Notes under the pieces: model-generated
What the model was told of the DNA's origin: nothing
Databases searched by the model: none
The model's input: only the letters and a program-made list of their open reading frames with translations
In this document: positions 53,370 through 60,937 of the stretch, piece by piece
Layout of the letters: each line of letters starts with the position of its first letter
Numbering within the stretch: position 1 is the first letter of the stretch
Assembly: GCA_050174775.1 (NCBI GenBank)
Contig: JBFXJP010000004.1
Coordinates: 1 to 64,000, forward strand
Direction: 5' to 3'
DNA length: 64,000 bases
Source: CAYPGJ01 sp050174775
GTDB taxonomy: Bacteria; Planctomycetota; Phycisphaerae; Phycisphaerales; UBA1924
Made by a program: the position numbers and the translations under genes

Positions 53370-54608
53370 TTAGCGCGTTCTCGTCATCGAGCCGTGCTCA
53401 CGGTGCAGCCGGCCCACATCGTACGAGCGGTAGAGCCGGTCGCACGCAGCGCGGTCGAGCGTCTTGAGATCGTCCGGCAGCTCCGGGCTGTTCAGGACCA
53501 TCTCCTTGCTCGCGTCCAGACGGATCGTGTCGGGCGTCGAGAAGCTCATCGCCTCGAACGGCGCCAGGCGGTTGGTGTCCGCGATGCCCAGGAAGTTCTC
53601 ATCCGGGTCGATCACGAAGAACGCCAGCTTGCCCGAGGAGCACTCAACGACCATGTCCGTCACATCGCCGCAGTCCACGCCGCGGCAGGAGACATCCTTC
53701 CCGTCGAGCTCGCTCAGGAGCGCGTACCCGTCACGGACCCGCGCCGCATCCGCGCCCGCGTCGCCCGTGGAGCGCACGCCCCAGGCCGGCCGCCCGCTGC
53801 CGTCGCGCAGGTTGATCTTCTGCCCGTCGACGTTGAACCACGACGCGACATACGTCGGCTCGCCGGCGCGAGAGACCTCGTACGCCATCAGCGTGACGTC
53901 CTTGTCGCGCGCCAGCGGCTGGTCTCTCGTCGTCACGTACCACGAGGGGCCGAGCACCACGCGCCGCACGCCCTGGTCCGTCTGCACCACGACCACCGTG
54001 TGGTCGTCGCGCAGCAGCTTGTCCTCGCGGTCGATGCTGATGATCTTGCCCTTGATGGTCGCCGTCCGCGACTTGTCCAGGCCGTCCGCGTAGGGATCAC
54101 GCATCTCCTGCCGGTACTCGCGCTGGAGGTCCGTCAGGAAATCGCTGCTCTTGCCCGACGCCCACACGTCCCGATCGAACGGGCGCAGACGCTCGAGCTG
54201 CTCCTTGGTCTGGTCCAGCATCGGCTGGCCCTCCGCGCTGTTCCAGGAGAACGACGCGTACGGCACGGCCACCGTCCGACCGCCCAGGCCGATCATGTTG
54301 CTCGTGTCCACCACGGCGTACGGGGCGTACCCCGAGCCGAGGTCGATCACCAGATCGGAGATCGTGCCGATGCTCTCGCCCGAGCGGTTCACCACCGTCG
54401 TCCCGCGGAGCTTGTCCGCCGAAACGAAGTGCGTGGGGTAGTTGTTCTTGTCGGTGCGTGCGTGCGACGCGTCCCGGTGCGTGTCGCGCTGCGTCGTCCG
54501 ATCGCGGTTCTGGTTGTTGGCGCGATCCTGCGCGGCGTTCGCCGAGAGCGTCAGGCCAGCGGAACCGGCGAGCAGCGAAGCGGTAATGGCAATAGTGCTG
54601 AGTCTCAT
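53370..54608 (-). CDS. Exported protein with PRC-barrel domains
   Basis: A 412-residue exported protein. Signal peptide TIAITASLLAGSAGLTLSANA, a low-complexity Asn/Arg/Asp-rich linker (about 26-55), PRC-barrel 1 with LRGTTVVNRSGESIGTISDLVIDLGSGYAPYAVV (core GESIGTISDLVIDLG), a central OB-like segment GKIISIDREDKLLRDDHTVVVVQTDQG, and PRC-barrel 2 near 290-370 (LDGKDVSCRGVDCGDVTDMVVEC). AGGA lies 9 nt upstream. PRC-barrels are small beta domains used in protein or RNA contacts; here the site is periplasmic. Confidence 0.82.
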   Translation of the reverse strand: MRLSTIAITASLLAGSAGLTLSANAAQDRANNQNRDRTTQRDTHRDASHARTDKNNYPTHFVSADKLRGTTVVNRSGESIGTISDLVIDLGSGYAPYAVVDTSNMIGLGGRTVAVPYASFSWNSAEGQPMLDQTKEQLERLRPFDRDVWASGKSSDFLTDLQREYRQEMRDPYADGLDKSRTATIKGKIISIDREDKLLRDDHTVVVVQTDQGVRRVVLGPSWYVTTRDQPLARDKDVTLMAYEVSRAGEPTYVASWFNVDGQKINLRDGSGRPAWGVRSTGDAGADAARVRDGYALLSELDGKDVSCRGVDCGDVTDMVVECSSGKLAFFVIDPDENFLGIADTNRLAPFEAMSFSTPDTIRLDASKEMVLNSPELPDDLKTLDRAACDRLYRSYDVGRLHREHGSMTRTR

Positions 54609-54913
54609 GTGTTCAGGTCCTTTCTGGGCCGAGTCGTCTTCCGGATCGGTCCGGCCCCTTGTCCGACCCGTGAGAGACTTTCACCGCCCGCACTAAGGCC
54701 ACGATGACCCGCGCATGAATTCACAATCATCCTTGCGTCATGCGTGCGCAAGCCGCCGAAACGCGCGTGAGCCCCGCGCGTCGGCGCTCGGGAACAGCAT
54801 GAGTCGAGATTCATCCCGCGTTCAGCGCCGCCTCACCCGACGCCCCAATCCTTTCTCGCAGCGTCGCGCGGGCGACGCCTTCAACACAGTCATCTGAGAG
54901 AAAGGAAACCATA
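54609..54913. other. Divergent intergenic region between PRC-barrel and ElaB/YqjD-like genes
   Basis: A 305-bp divergent region without a credible gene. It must hold the promoters of both flanking stress-type genes. GGAAC at 54790 is a possible extracytoplasmic-sigma -35 but no matching -10 was found. Confidence 0.5.
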
Positions 54914-55219
54914 ATGGCCGCCACCGAGACTCGCGCCGCAGCGTCGAAGAACTCCCACGCCACCGTCAAGGACATCACCGACGATGTCCGCCAGCTCAAG
55001 ACCGACGTCGCCGACACCGTCACGCACGCCGCGGAGAAGGGCATCGAGGCCGTGAAGCACGGCGCCGACACCGCCATCAACGCGTCCAAGCGCGTGGCGG
55101 AGAAGGCCGGCGAAGCGCACGAGAGCATGTGCGAGTACGTCAAGAAGAATCCCACGACGTCGATCCTCATCGCGCTCGGCGTCGGCGCGGTCCTCTCCCG
55201 CATGCTCCCGCGCCGCTAA
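54914..55219 (+). CDS. DUF883 (ElaB/YqjD-like) membrane-anchored protein
   Basis: A 101-residue protein with a long charged helix (TVKDITDDVRQLKTDVADTV, HAAEKGIEAVKHGADTAI) and a C-terminal membrane span TSILIALGVGAVLSRML ending RR. In E. coli this family is membrane-anchored by the C-terminus, binds ribosomes and rises in stationary phase. AAGGA precedes the ATG. The yqjE-like gene follows after 3 nt, as in the E. coli yqjD-yqjE order. Confidence 0.88.
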   Translation: MAATETRAAASKNSHATVKDITDDVRQLKTDVADTVTHAAEKGIEAVKHGADTAINASKRVAEKAGEAHESMCEYVKKNPTTSILIALGVGAVLSRMLPRR

Positions 55220-55222
55220 TCC

Positions 55223-55936
55223 ATGCTCTCGGAACTCCGAAACATGGCCGACGCGGCCGTCGGATGGATCGACGCCGAGTCATCCCTGCTGCTCAACAAG
55301 GCGGGGCGCGCCGCCGCGCGCCTCGCCTTGCTCGTGGTCGCAGCGATCGTCGGCGCCGGCGCCGCCTGCGGGCTGCTCGTGGCCGGCGGCATGCTCCTGG
55401 CCCGCGAGCTCGGGCCCGTGCCCGCCGTCCTCATCATCTCCGGCATCGCGCTCATCGCCGCTTCCACACTGGCGTGGTTCGCGCTCCGTTCGCTCAAACG
55501 CCTCCGCGCCTCCCCCGAGGCCGCGGCCCGTGAACGCGCGGCCCGCGAACAACTCAAGGAGCTCCTCCCGGGCGATGACGACAATCAAAGCGAGAAACAG
55601 GAGCGCCGAGGCTTCGACCCCGCCGACCTCCTGGCCGACGCGGGAAAGGCCGTCGCGCGATCACTGAGCGATCCGAAGCTCCTCACCGGCTCGATCTTTG
55701 CCGTTGTCTCGGTTCTCGGCGTCGGTCGAACCCTGCGTCTCGTCCGCACCGCGGCCGGCGCGCTCAGCAGCATCGCCATCGTCACCGACATGCTCAACCT
55801 CTCCGACCACGCCTCGCGCAACGGCACACCGCCCACCGGTGGAGGAATCCCTCCCAAGAGCCGCCCGCCCGGGCCCACCCCGCAAACCCCTATGGCCCAG
55901 CCCACACACCCATCTCCAACACAGGAACGCACATGA
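55223..55936 (+). CDS. YqjE-like (phage-holin 3_6 type) membrane protein
   Basis: A 237-residue protein. Two spans near residues 33-55 (LALLVVAAIVGAGAACGLLV) and 67-90 (VPAVLIISGIALIAASTLAW) follow the YqjE plan after an amphipathic start; a third hydrophobic stretch lies near 155-190 (SIFAVVSVLGVGRTLRLV). The tail is a Pro/Gly/Thr-rich disordered segment. Partner of the preceding DUF883 protein; its end overlaps the next gene by ATGA (55933-55936). Confidence 0.75.
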   Translation: MLSELRNMADAAVGWIDAESSLLLNKAGRAAARLALLVVAAIVGAGAACGLLVAGGMLLARELGPVPAVLIISGIALIAASTLAWFALRSLKRLRASPEAAARERAAREQLKELLPGDDDNQSEKQERRGFDPADLLADAGKAVARSLSDPKLLTGSIFAVVSVLGVGRTLRLVRTAAGALSSIAIVTDMLNLSDHASRNGTPPTGGGIPPKSRPPGPTPQTPMAQPTHPSPTQERT

Positions 55937-56343
55937 CCACGACACGATTCCTCCCCGCTCTCGCGCCTCTGGCGCTGGTAACCGCGCTTGCCGGCTGCGG
56001 CACGATGCGCGTCGAGGGCACGATGAAGCTCGAAGGCCCTCTCACCCTCACCCAGGGCTCGTACATCAGCGACGCCACCTACGACCGTCTCGCCATCGGC
56101 GATGACAGCCAGTGGGCGCTCGCCATGTTCGGCAAGCCCGATCAGAAGACCATGCTTGCGGACGGCTCCGAAGTCTGGCGATGGACCTTCCAGCACATGC
56201 ACACCGACCCGTCATTGCTCTCAATCGGCAAGGGCAAGGACAGCGACGAGCCCACGGAGCAGCCCGAGGTCCAGAACGTCCGGTTCATCAACACCTACGT
56301 CCACGTGCGCAGCGGCGAGGTCGTGGACAAATGGCGCGGCTGA
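55933..56343 (+). CDS. BamE/SmpA-like lipoprotein
   Basis: A 136-residue lipoprotein: LALVTALAGC with Cys22. The mature domain has YDRLAIGDDSQWALAMFGKPDQKTMLADGSEVWRWTF, the BamE-type pattern of a short helix, FGxPD turn and DGSEVWxW strand (cores MFGKPD and DGSEVWRW), then VRFINTYVHVRSGEVVDKWRG. BamE stabilises the outer-membrane assembly machine, but many stand-alone homologues have other roles. Start overlaps the yqjE-like gene. Confidence 0.7.
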   Translation: MTTTRFLPALAPLALVTALAGCGTMRVEGTMKLEGPLTLTQGSYISDATYDRLAIGDDSQWALAMFGKPDQKTMLADGSEVWRWTFQHMHTDPSLLSIGKGKDSDEPTEQPEVQNVRFINTYVHVRSGEVVDKWRG

Positions 56344-56381
56344 CCCGCACGGGCTGCGCGCAACACGAACGGAGAATCCCC

Positions 56382-56561
56382 ATGTCGAAGAAGGCCTGGT
56401 CGAAGAAGGACGAACGTCAGTATGAGCACGTGAAGGACAGCGAGCGCGAGCAGGGCCGCTCTCTCGAGCGAGCCAAGGAGATCGCGGCCCGCACGGTCAA
56501 CAAGCAGCGACGCAAGGAGGGCCGCACGAAGAACTCCGGGAGCGGCTCGCGCTCGAAGTAA
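56382..56561 (+). CDS. Small basic hydrophilic protein
   Basis: A 59-residue, highly charged protein with the pattern KKDERQYEHVKDSE...RAKEIAARTVNKQRRKEGRTK. Short proteins with RQYEHIK and EIAARTVNK motifs are common in bacteria and are often annotated as plasmid-stabilisation proteins, without proof of function. GGAG lies 7 nt before the ATG. Probably part of the same transcript as the BamE-like gene; a terminator follows. Confidence 0.75.
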   Translation: MSKKAWSKKDERQYEHVKDSEREQGRSLERAKEIAARTVNKQRRKEGRTKNSGSGSRSK

Positions 56562-56608
56562 TCGCTCCGCTCGGGCGGGCTCTCCCTCCGAGCACATCAC
56601 GTCAACGC

Positions 56609-56662
56609 ACGGCGAGCGACCGGCGGGCGAGGGAGGACGCCCCGGCGCTCGCCGTCGTTTTT
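56609..56662 (+). terminator. Terminator of the plus-strand stress operon
   Basis: ACGGCGAGCG (56609-56618) pairs with CGCTCGCCGT (56646-56655), followed by CGTTTTT. The loop is long (27 nt) but the 10-bp stem and T-run fit an intrinsic terminator. Confidence 0.65.
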
Positions 56663-56722
56663 ATCTCGCGGTCATGGCAGGCCCCGGTGTCCACAGCGGA
56701 CTTCCGTGACGCAGCCCGTACT

Positions 56723-56762
56723 AAAAAGCGGCCCGGTCGGCCATATTCAGCCGCCGGGCCGC
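56723..56762 (-). terminator. Terminator of the minus-strand small gene
   Basis: Read on the minus strand, a GC-rich stem (arms 56754-56762 and 56728-56736) is followed by five T (complement of 56723-56727). It ends the transcript of the gene at 56797-57087. Confidence 0.75.
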
Positions 56763-56796
56763 GCCCGCGTCGCAAGAACCAACCTGTCGTCGGCGA

Positions 56797-57087
56797 TCAC
56801 GAGCCCCGCGCTGGGTGTCTCGTGCCCTTGGTGGTCTCATCCTCCGACGTGCCCGTCTCGTCCTCCTCGACGCGAGGCTCGTCGGATTCGCCTTGCGGGC
56901 CGCAGCCGCAATCCTGGTCGCTCATCTCGCGACTGCGATGCTTCGGATCCTCGCGCTCGCCCGGTTTCTCCACTCCGGACGGCGAGCCGGGCTGCGTGCT
57001 CGGCTTCTCCTGCCGGTCTCTCCGCGCTTCGCGCGTCTCTTCCGGCTTCGTGCCCTTGTTCGTCGACGTCGTGTGTCTGGTCGTCAT
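56797..57087 (-). CDS. Small hydrophilic, disordered protein
   Basis: A 96-residue protein rich in Glu, Arg, Thr, Ser and Pro, starting MTTRHTTSTNKGTKPEETRE, with a short Cys-containing DQDCGCGPQGES motif near the middle and an acidic EDETGTSEDE tail. No fold or family recognised. It is kept because GGAG sits 7 nt before the ATG and a clear terminator follows. Its make-up resembles small general-stress or desiccation-type proteins (inference). Confidence 0.6.
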   Translation of the reverse strand: MTTRHTTSTNKGTKPEETREARRDRQEKPSTQPGSPSGVEKPGEREDPKHRSREMSDQDCGCGPQGESDEPRVEEDETGTSEDETTKGTRHPARGS

Positions 57088-57383
57088 GATCTTTCTCCTA
57101 TTCATGATGCGCGGGCGGATGTGCCTCACGCATGTCGAGAGAATGTTCCCGCGCCTCCCCCAAGGAACGGTGAAGCGCGCGTGATAACGCCCTCATCTCT
57201 CCCACTCGCGCACCGCACACCCAGACCGCCCGGGAATGAGAGCTTTTTCATGTGATCACCCCGCCCCCCACGCGTACGATCCAACGACCGCGTGATCCGG
57301 AATCCGCGTTGCTCGTGTAACGGTGACTTGATCTCAGACATCGAGTTCCGAGCGGCGCCCCGGACAGTCAACGGGTGATGACC

Positions 57384-59714
57384 ATGAATGATCCTCTCCG
57401 CACATCGACACACGCCGCGGGCGCCGCGCTCGCAGGCTCCGATGAGGCGCCCTACGGCGAGTGGGGAGCGCGACAGTTCCTCGAAGCCGTCCCCGCGGCC
57501 ATGTACGCCACCGACGCGCAAGGCCGCCTCACCATGTTCAACGACGCCGCCGTCGCCCTCTGGGGACGCCGGCCCGAGCCGGGCGAGCAGTGGTGCGGCT
57601 CCCTCCGCATCTACAAGCTCGACGGCTCCCCCCTCCCCCTCGACGAGTGCCCCATGGCCCTCGCGATCCGCGACGGCCGCGAGCAGTTCGGACACGAGGT
57701 CATCGTCGAGCGCCCCGACGGCTCACGCAGGCACGTCCTGCCCCACCCGCGCCCGCTCCACGACGCCTCCGGCAACGTCATCGGCGCCGTGAACATGCTC
57801 GTCGACATCACCGACCGTATCCGCGCCGAGTCCGCGCTCCGCGTCAGCGATGAGCGATACCGCGCCGTCGTCGAGTGTCAGTCCGAGATGATCTGCCGCT
57901 TCCGGCCCGAAGGCACGATCCTCTTCGTCAACCCGGCCTACGCCCGCACCCTCGCCCGCGACGCCGACGCTCTCGTCGGCCAGAGCTTCTGGCAGTTCAT
58001 CGATGAGGAAGACAAGGAAAGCATCCGCGCCCAGCTCGACCGGATCACCCCCGACAACCCCATCGTCCGCATCGAGAACCGCTTCGAGACCGCCGACGGC
58101 CCGCGCTGGACGCTCTGGACCAACCGAGGCCTCGCCTTCGATCGCGACAACCGCGCAACCGAAGTCCAATCCACCGGCATCGACATCACCGACCGCAAGC
58201 AGGTTGAGCTCGCGCTCCGCGAGAGCGAAGAACGCTTCAGAACCCTCGCCGACAACATGCACCAGTTTGCGTGGATGGCCGATCCCGCAGGCTGGATCTT
58301 CTGGTACAACCGCCGCTGGTACGACTTCACCGGCACCACCCTCGAGCAGATGGAGGGCTGGGGCTGGAAGAAGGTCCACCACCCCGAACACGTTGACCGT
58401 GTCGAATCCTCCCTCCGACGATCGCTCGAAACCGGCGAGCCCTGGGAGGACATCTTCCCGCTCCGCGCCAAGGACGGCGAATACCGCTGGTTCCTCTCCC
58501 GCGCGCTCCCCATCCGCGACGCCAACGGCCAGATCACCCGCTGGTTCGGCACCAACACCGACATCACCGAGCGCCGCGAGATGGAGCAGCAGCTCGCCCA
58601 GCACAAGTCCCACCTCGAGACGCGCGTCGAGGAGCGCACCCGAGAACTCCGCGAGACCCACGAACGCCTCCGCATGTCCGAACGCATGGCCATGATGGGC
58701 TCCCTCTCTGCAGGGCTCGGCCACGACATGGGCAACCTCCTCCTCCCCGTCCGTGTCCGTCTCGAGTCCCTCGCGCAGCAGCCGCTCAGCGAGCAGGCCC
58801 GCGAGGACGTCGAAGCCATCCGCATCTCAGCCGAATACCTCCGCAGGCTCGCCAACGGCCTGCGCCTCCTCGCGCTCGACCCCGAACGCGCGCCCCCGGG
58901 AGAGGCCACCGACCTCGACGCATGGTGGGCCGATGCGCGGGGCGTGCTCAAGAGCGCACTCGCGCGCGGCATGACACTCGAAGCCGACTTCGACGCCCCC
59001 GACGCACACGTCGCCATCTCCCGCGCAGCCCTCACCCAAATCGTCTTCAACCTCGTCCAGAACGCCTCCGACGCCATGAGCGAGCGGGGCCACGGCCTTG
59101 TCACCATCAGCGCCCGACGCTCCGGCTCCTCCCTCCTCCTCAGCGTCACCGACAACGGGCCCGGCATGACACCCGAGGTCCGCGAGCGGTGCATGGAGCC
59201 CTACTTCTCCACCAAGACACGCGGCATCTCCACCGGTCTCGGCCTCGTCCTCGTCTACGGCCTCATGCGCGAAGCGCGCGGCGAAGTCGACATCAAGTCG
59301 GCCGCGGGCCACGGCACGACCATCACCCTCCGTCTCCAGCTCACCACACCCCCGGACAAGCCCGCGGACGCCAACGCCCCCCGCCGACGCGCCGTCGTCG
59401 ACGTCAAGGACGCCCGCATCCGCTCCTTCATCTCCGGTGAGCTCCGCACGCTCCGCTTCGACACCGCGGACTTCAACGCACGCAACGGAGCCGACGACCT
59501 CTACGTCATCGACGATCCGGGCATGCTCCAGGACGTCCCCCAGGGCTCCCACGTGATGTACCTCGGAACCACCCCGCGCGCCGACGTTCGTGCGCTCGGC
59601 GATCGACCTTCCATCTCCACCATCCGGGAGACGCTCCGCGAGATGGCTCGCCCCGCGGTCACGATCCCTCGTCGTGACGGCGTTGCCCTCGCGCGGACCG
59701 CCCCGACAAATTGA
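57384..59714 (+). CDS. Triple-PAS histidine kinase with pseudo-receiver tail
   Basis: A 776-residue soluble kinase without membrane spans. Three PAS domains, about 25-140, 150-270 and 280-400, each closing with a D(I/V)TDR or DITER motif. A coiled coil (about 405-440) leads to GLGHDMGNLLLPV with the phosphoacceptor His near 447. The ATPase domain has NLVQNASDAM (N box), DNGPGMTPEV and GLGLVLVYG. The last 110 residues look like a receiver (DLYVIDDP, HVMYLGT) with poorly conserved acidic pocket and no clear switch Lys. GGTGAT precedes ATG 57384; GTG 57375 is an alternative. A receiver gene follows at once. Confidence 0.88.
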   Translation: MNDPLRTSTHAAGAALAGSDEAPYGEWGARQFLEAVPAAMYATDAQGRLTMFNDAAVALWGRRPEPGEQWCGSLRIYKLDGSPLPLDECPMALAIRDGREQFGHEVIVERPDGSRRHVLPHPRPLHDASGNVIGAVNMLVDITDRIRAESALRVSDERYRAVVECQSEMICRFRPEGTILFVNPAYARTLARDADALVGQSFWQFIDEEDKESIRAQLDRITPDNPIVRIENRFETADGPRWTLWTNRGLAFDRDNRATEVQSTGIDITDRKQVELALRESEERFRTLADNMHQFAWMADPAGWIFWYNRRWYDFTGTTLEQMEGWGWKKVHHPEHVDRVESSLRRSLETGEPWEDIFPLRAKDGEYRWFLSRALPIRDANGQITRWFGTNTDITERREMEQQLAQHKSHLETRVEERTRELRETHERLRMSERMAMMGSLSAGLGHDMGNLLLPVRVRLESLAQQPLSEQAREDVEAIRISAEYLRRLANGLRLLALDPERAPPGEATDLDAWWADARGVLKSALARGMTLEADFDAPDAHVAISRAALTQIVFNLVQNASDAMSERGHGLVTISARRSGSSLLLSVTDNGPGMTPEVRERCMEPYFSTKTRGISTGLGLVLVYGLMREARGEVDIKSAAGHGTTITLRLQLTTPPDKPADANAPRRRAVVDVKDARIRSFISGELRTLRFDTADFNARNGADDLYVIDDPGMLQDVPQGSHVMYLGTTPRADVRALGDRPSISTIRETLREMARPAVTIPRRDGVALARTAPTN

Positions 59715-59728
59715 GGCAGCAAGGAAAG

Positions 59729-60157
59729 ATGGCGGACATCGACGACAAAATCAGCGTCCTCTGCGTCGAGGACAACCCCCACGTCGCGGAGGCCCTCCGC
59801 ATCAAACTCACGCGCACGAGCCTGTTCGAGTGGAAAGGCTGGCTCCCCGCGGCGGACTCCCTCCACGAAGTCGCCGTCGAAGTCGAGCCTGAGATCATCC
59901 TCCTCGACCTCGACATGCCGGGCAAAGACCCCCTCGACGCGGCCTCCGAGTTCCTCGAATCCTACCCCTCCGCGCGCGTCATCGTCTTCAGCGGCCACGT
60001 CCGCCAGGACCTCATCGATCGCGCCCTCGAAGCCGGCGCCTGGGGATACGCCTCCAAGAACGACGGAGAAGACGAGCTCGTCAACGTCCTCATGTGCGTT
60101 CGCGCCGGAGAAGTTGCGCTCTCCCCCGAGGTCCGCTCCATCTACAACCGAAACTAA
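59729..60157 (+). CDS. Single-domain response regulator A
   Basis: A 142-residue stand-alone receiver: acidic LCVEDNPHVAEAL, phosphoacceptor Asp in IILLDLDMPGKDPLDA, Ser in VIVFSGHV, Lys in GYASKNDGEDE. No output domain. It starts 14 nt after the PAS kinase stop with AAGG just upstream, so it is likely the kinase's direct partner. Its stop faces that of receiver B, 10 nt apart. Confidence 0.9.
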   Translation: MADIDDKISVLCVEDNPHVAEALRIKLTRTSLFEWKGWLPAADSLHEVAVEVEPEIILLDLDMPGKDPLDAASEFLESYPSARVIVFSGHVRQDLIDRALEAGAWGYASKNDGEDELVNVLMCVRAGEVALSPEVRSIYNRN

Positions 60158-60167
60158 GCCACCCCGT

Positions 60168-60575
60168 TCAGGCGCCCTCCGGAGCGCCCAGCGCTTCCGG
60201 AAACACCACCTCCCCCGCGCTCACACGACGCAGCACCGTCAACAGGTCGCCCGGATCAGACAATTTGTCGATGTATCCCCACGCGCCCGCGTCGAACGCG
60301 CGCGCCAGCGTCTCTCTGTCTCGTTGACCGCTGTACACCACCACACGCACGTTCGGTCGCTCCGCGCGCAGCTCCTCGATCGCCCGGATCGGGTCCGACC
60401 CGGGCATCATCAGATCGATCACCACGATGCTCGGCTCACTCCGCGCCACCGCCTCACCTAACCCGTCCGCACGCGGCAGCGTCCCCACCAGCCGCACGTC
60501 CGGCGTCGAGCCGAGCATGCGCTCCCACGCCTGGCACAAACGTGCCTCGTCGTCCACCAGCAAAACCTTGATCAT
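60168..60575 (-). CDS. Single-domain response regulator B
   Basis: A 135-residue stand-alone receiver: LLVDDEARLCQAW, phosphoacceptor Asp in IVVIDLMMPGSDPI, Ser in VVVYSGQR, Lys in GYIDKLSDPGD. No output domain. It shares the LD.MPG.DP and GAWGY patterns with receiver A, so the two are close relatives in convergent orientation. The start MIKVLLVDDE at 60575 is set by the receiver fold; GGGGAG is just upstream. The output is unknown. Confidence 0.9.
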   Translation of the reverse strand: MIKVLLVDDEARLCQAWERMLGSTPDVRLVGTLPRADGLGEAVARSEPSIVVIDLMMPGSDPIRAIEELRAERPNVRVVVYSGQRDRETLARAFDAGAWGYIDKLSDPGDLLTVLRRVSAGEVVFPEALGAPEGA

Positions 60576-60937
60576 TCTCTCCCCTCGAGACGACCGACCT
60601 TGTTTCGACGTCCCCTGTCCCGACTCCCGAATCCCTCTCTGCATGATGAAATACGATACACCCAGCTCGCGGGTTTCTCCGAACATCCCAGGGAGCGCGC
60701 AAAGTTTGTCACCGCTCACGCACGCCCCAACGCGCAACTCCGTCTCGCGCACGTGCTTGAAGGCGTCATCCCCCTCGTTCCCGCGCGGATCGCACGCCTC
60801 ACGCCGCACAACCCCAACGATCTGCGCGGCTCGTGCAACGCCATCCACTCGGTACCATGATCACGCACGGATCGTCTGGTGACGCGCCGGGGCGCGACCA
60901 CGCCCCCGCAAACCCGCGTCAGGAGGACGCCAGCAAC
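60576..60937. other. Divergent region between receiver B and the SLC12-like gene
   Basis: A 362-bp region without an independent gene. The SLC12-like frame is open from 60833, so its true start could be there or at 60857. AGGAGG at 60921-60926 favours ATG 60938. No clear promoter pair was identified. Confidence 0.5.

Noticed and set aside
53307..54707. Plus-strand frame of 466 codons opposite the PRC-barrel gene
   Set aside because: The composition is that of an antisense frame, and the minus-strand protein has a signal peptide and two recognisable domains.
54605..54814. Small minus-strand frame upstream of the PRC-barrel gene
   Set aside because: It has no ribosome binding site and low-complexity Arg/Gly content, and it lies across the probable promoter region.
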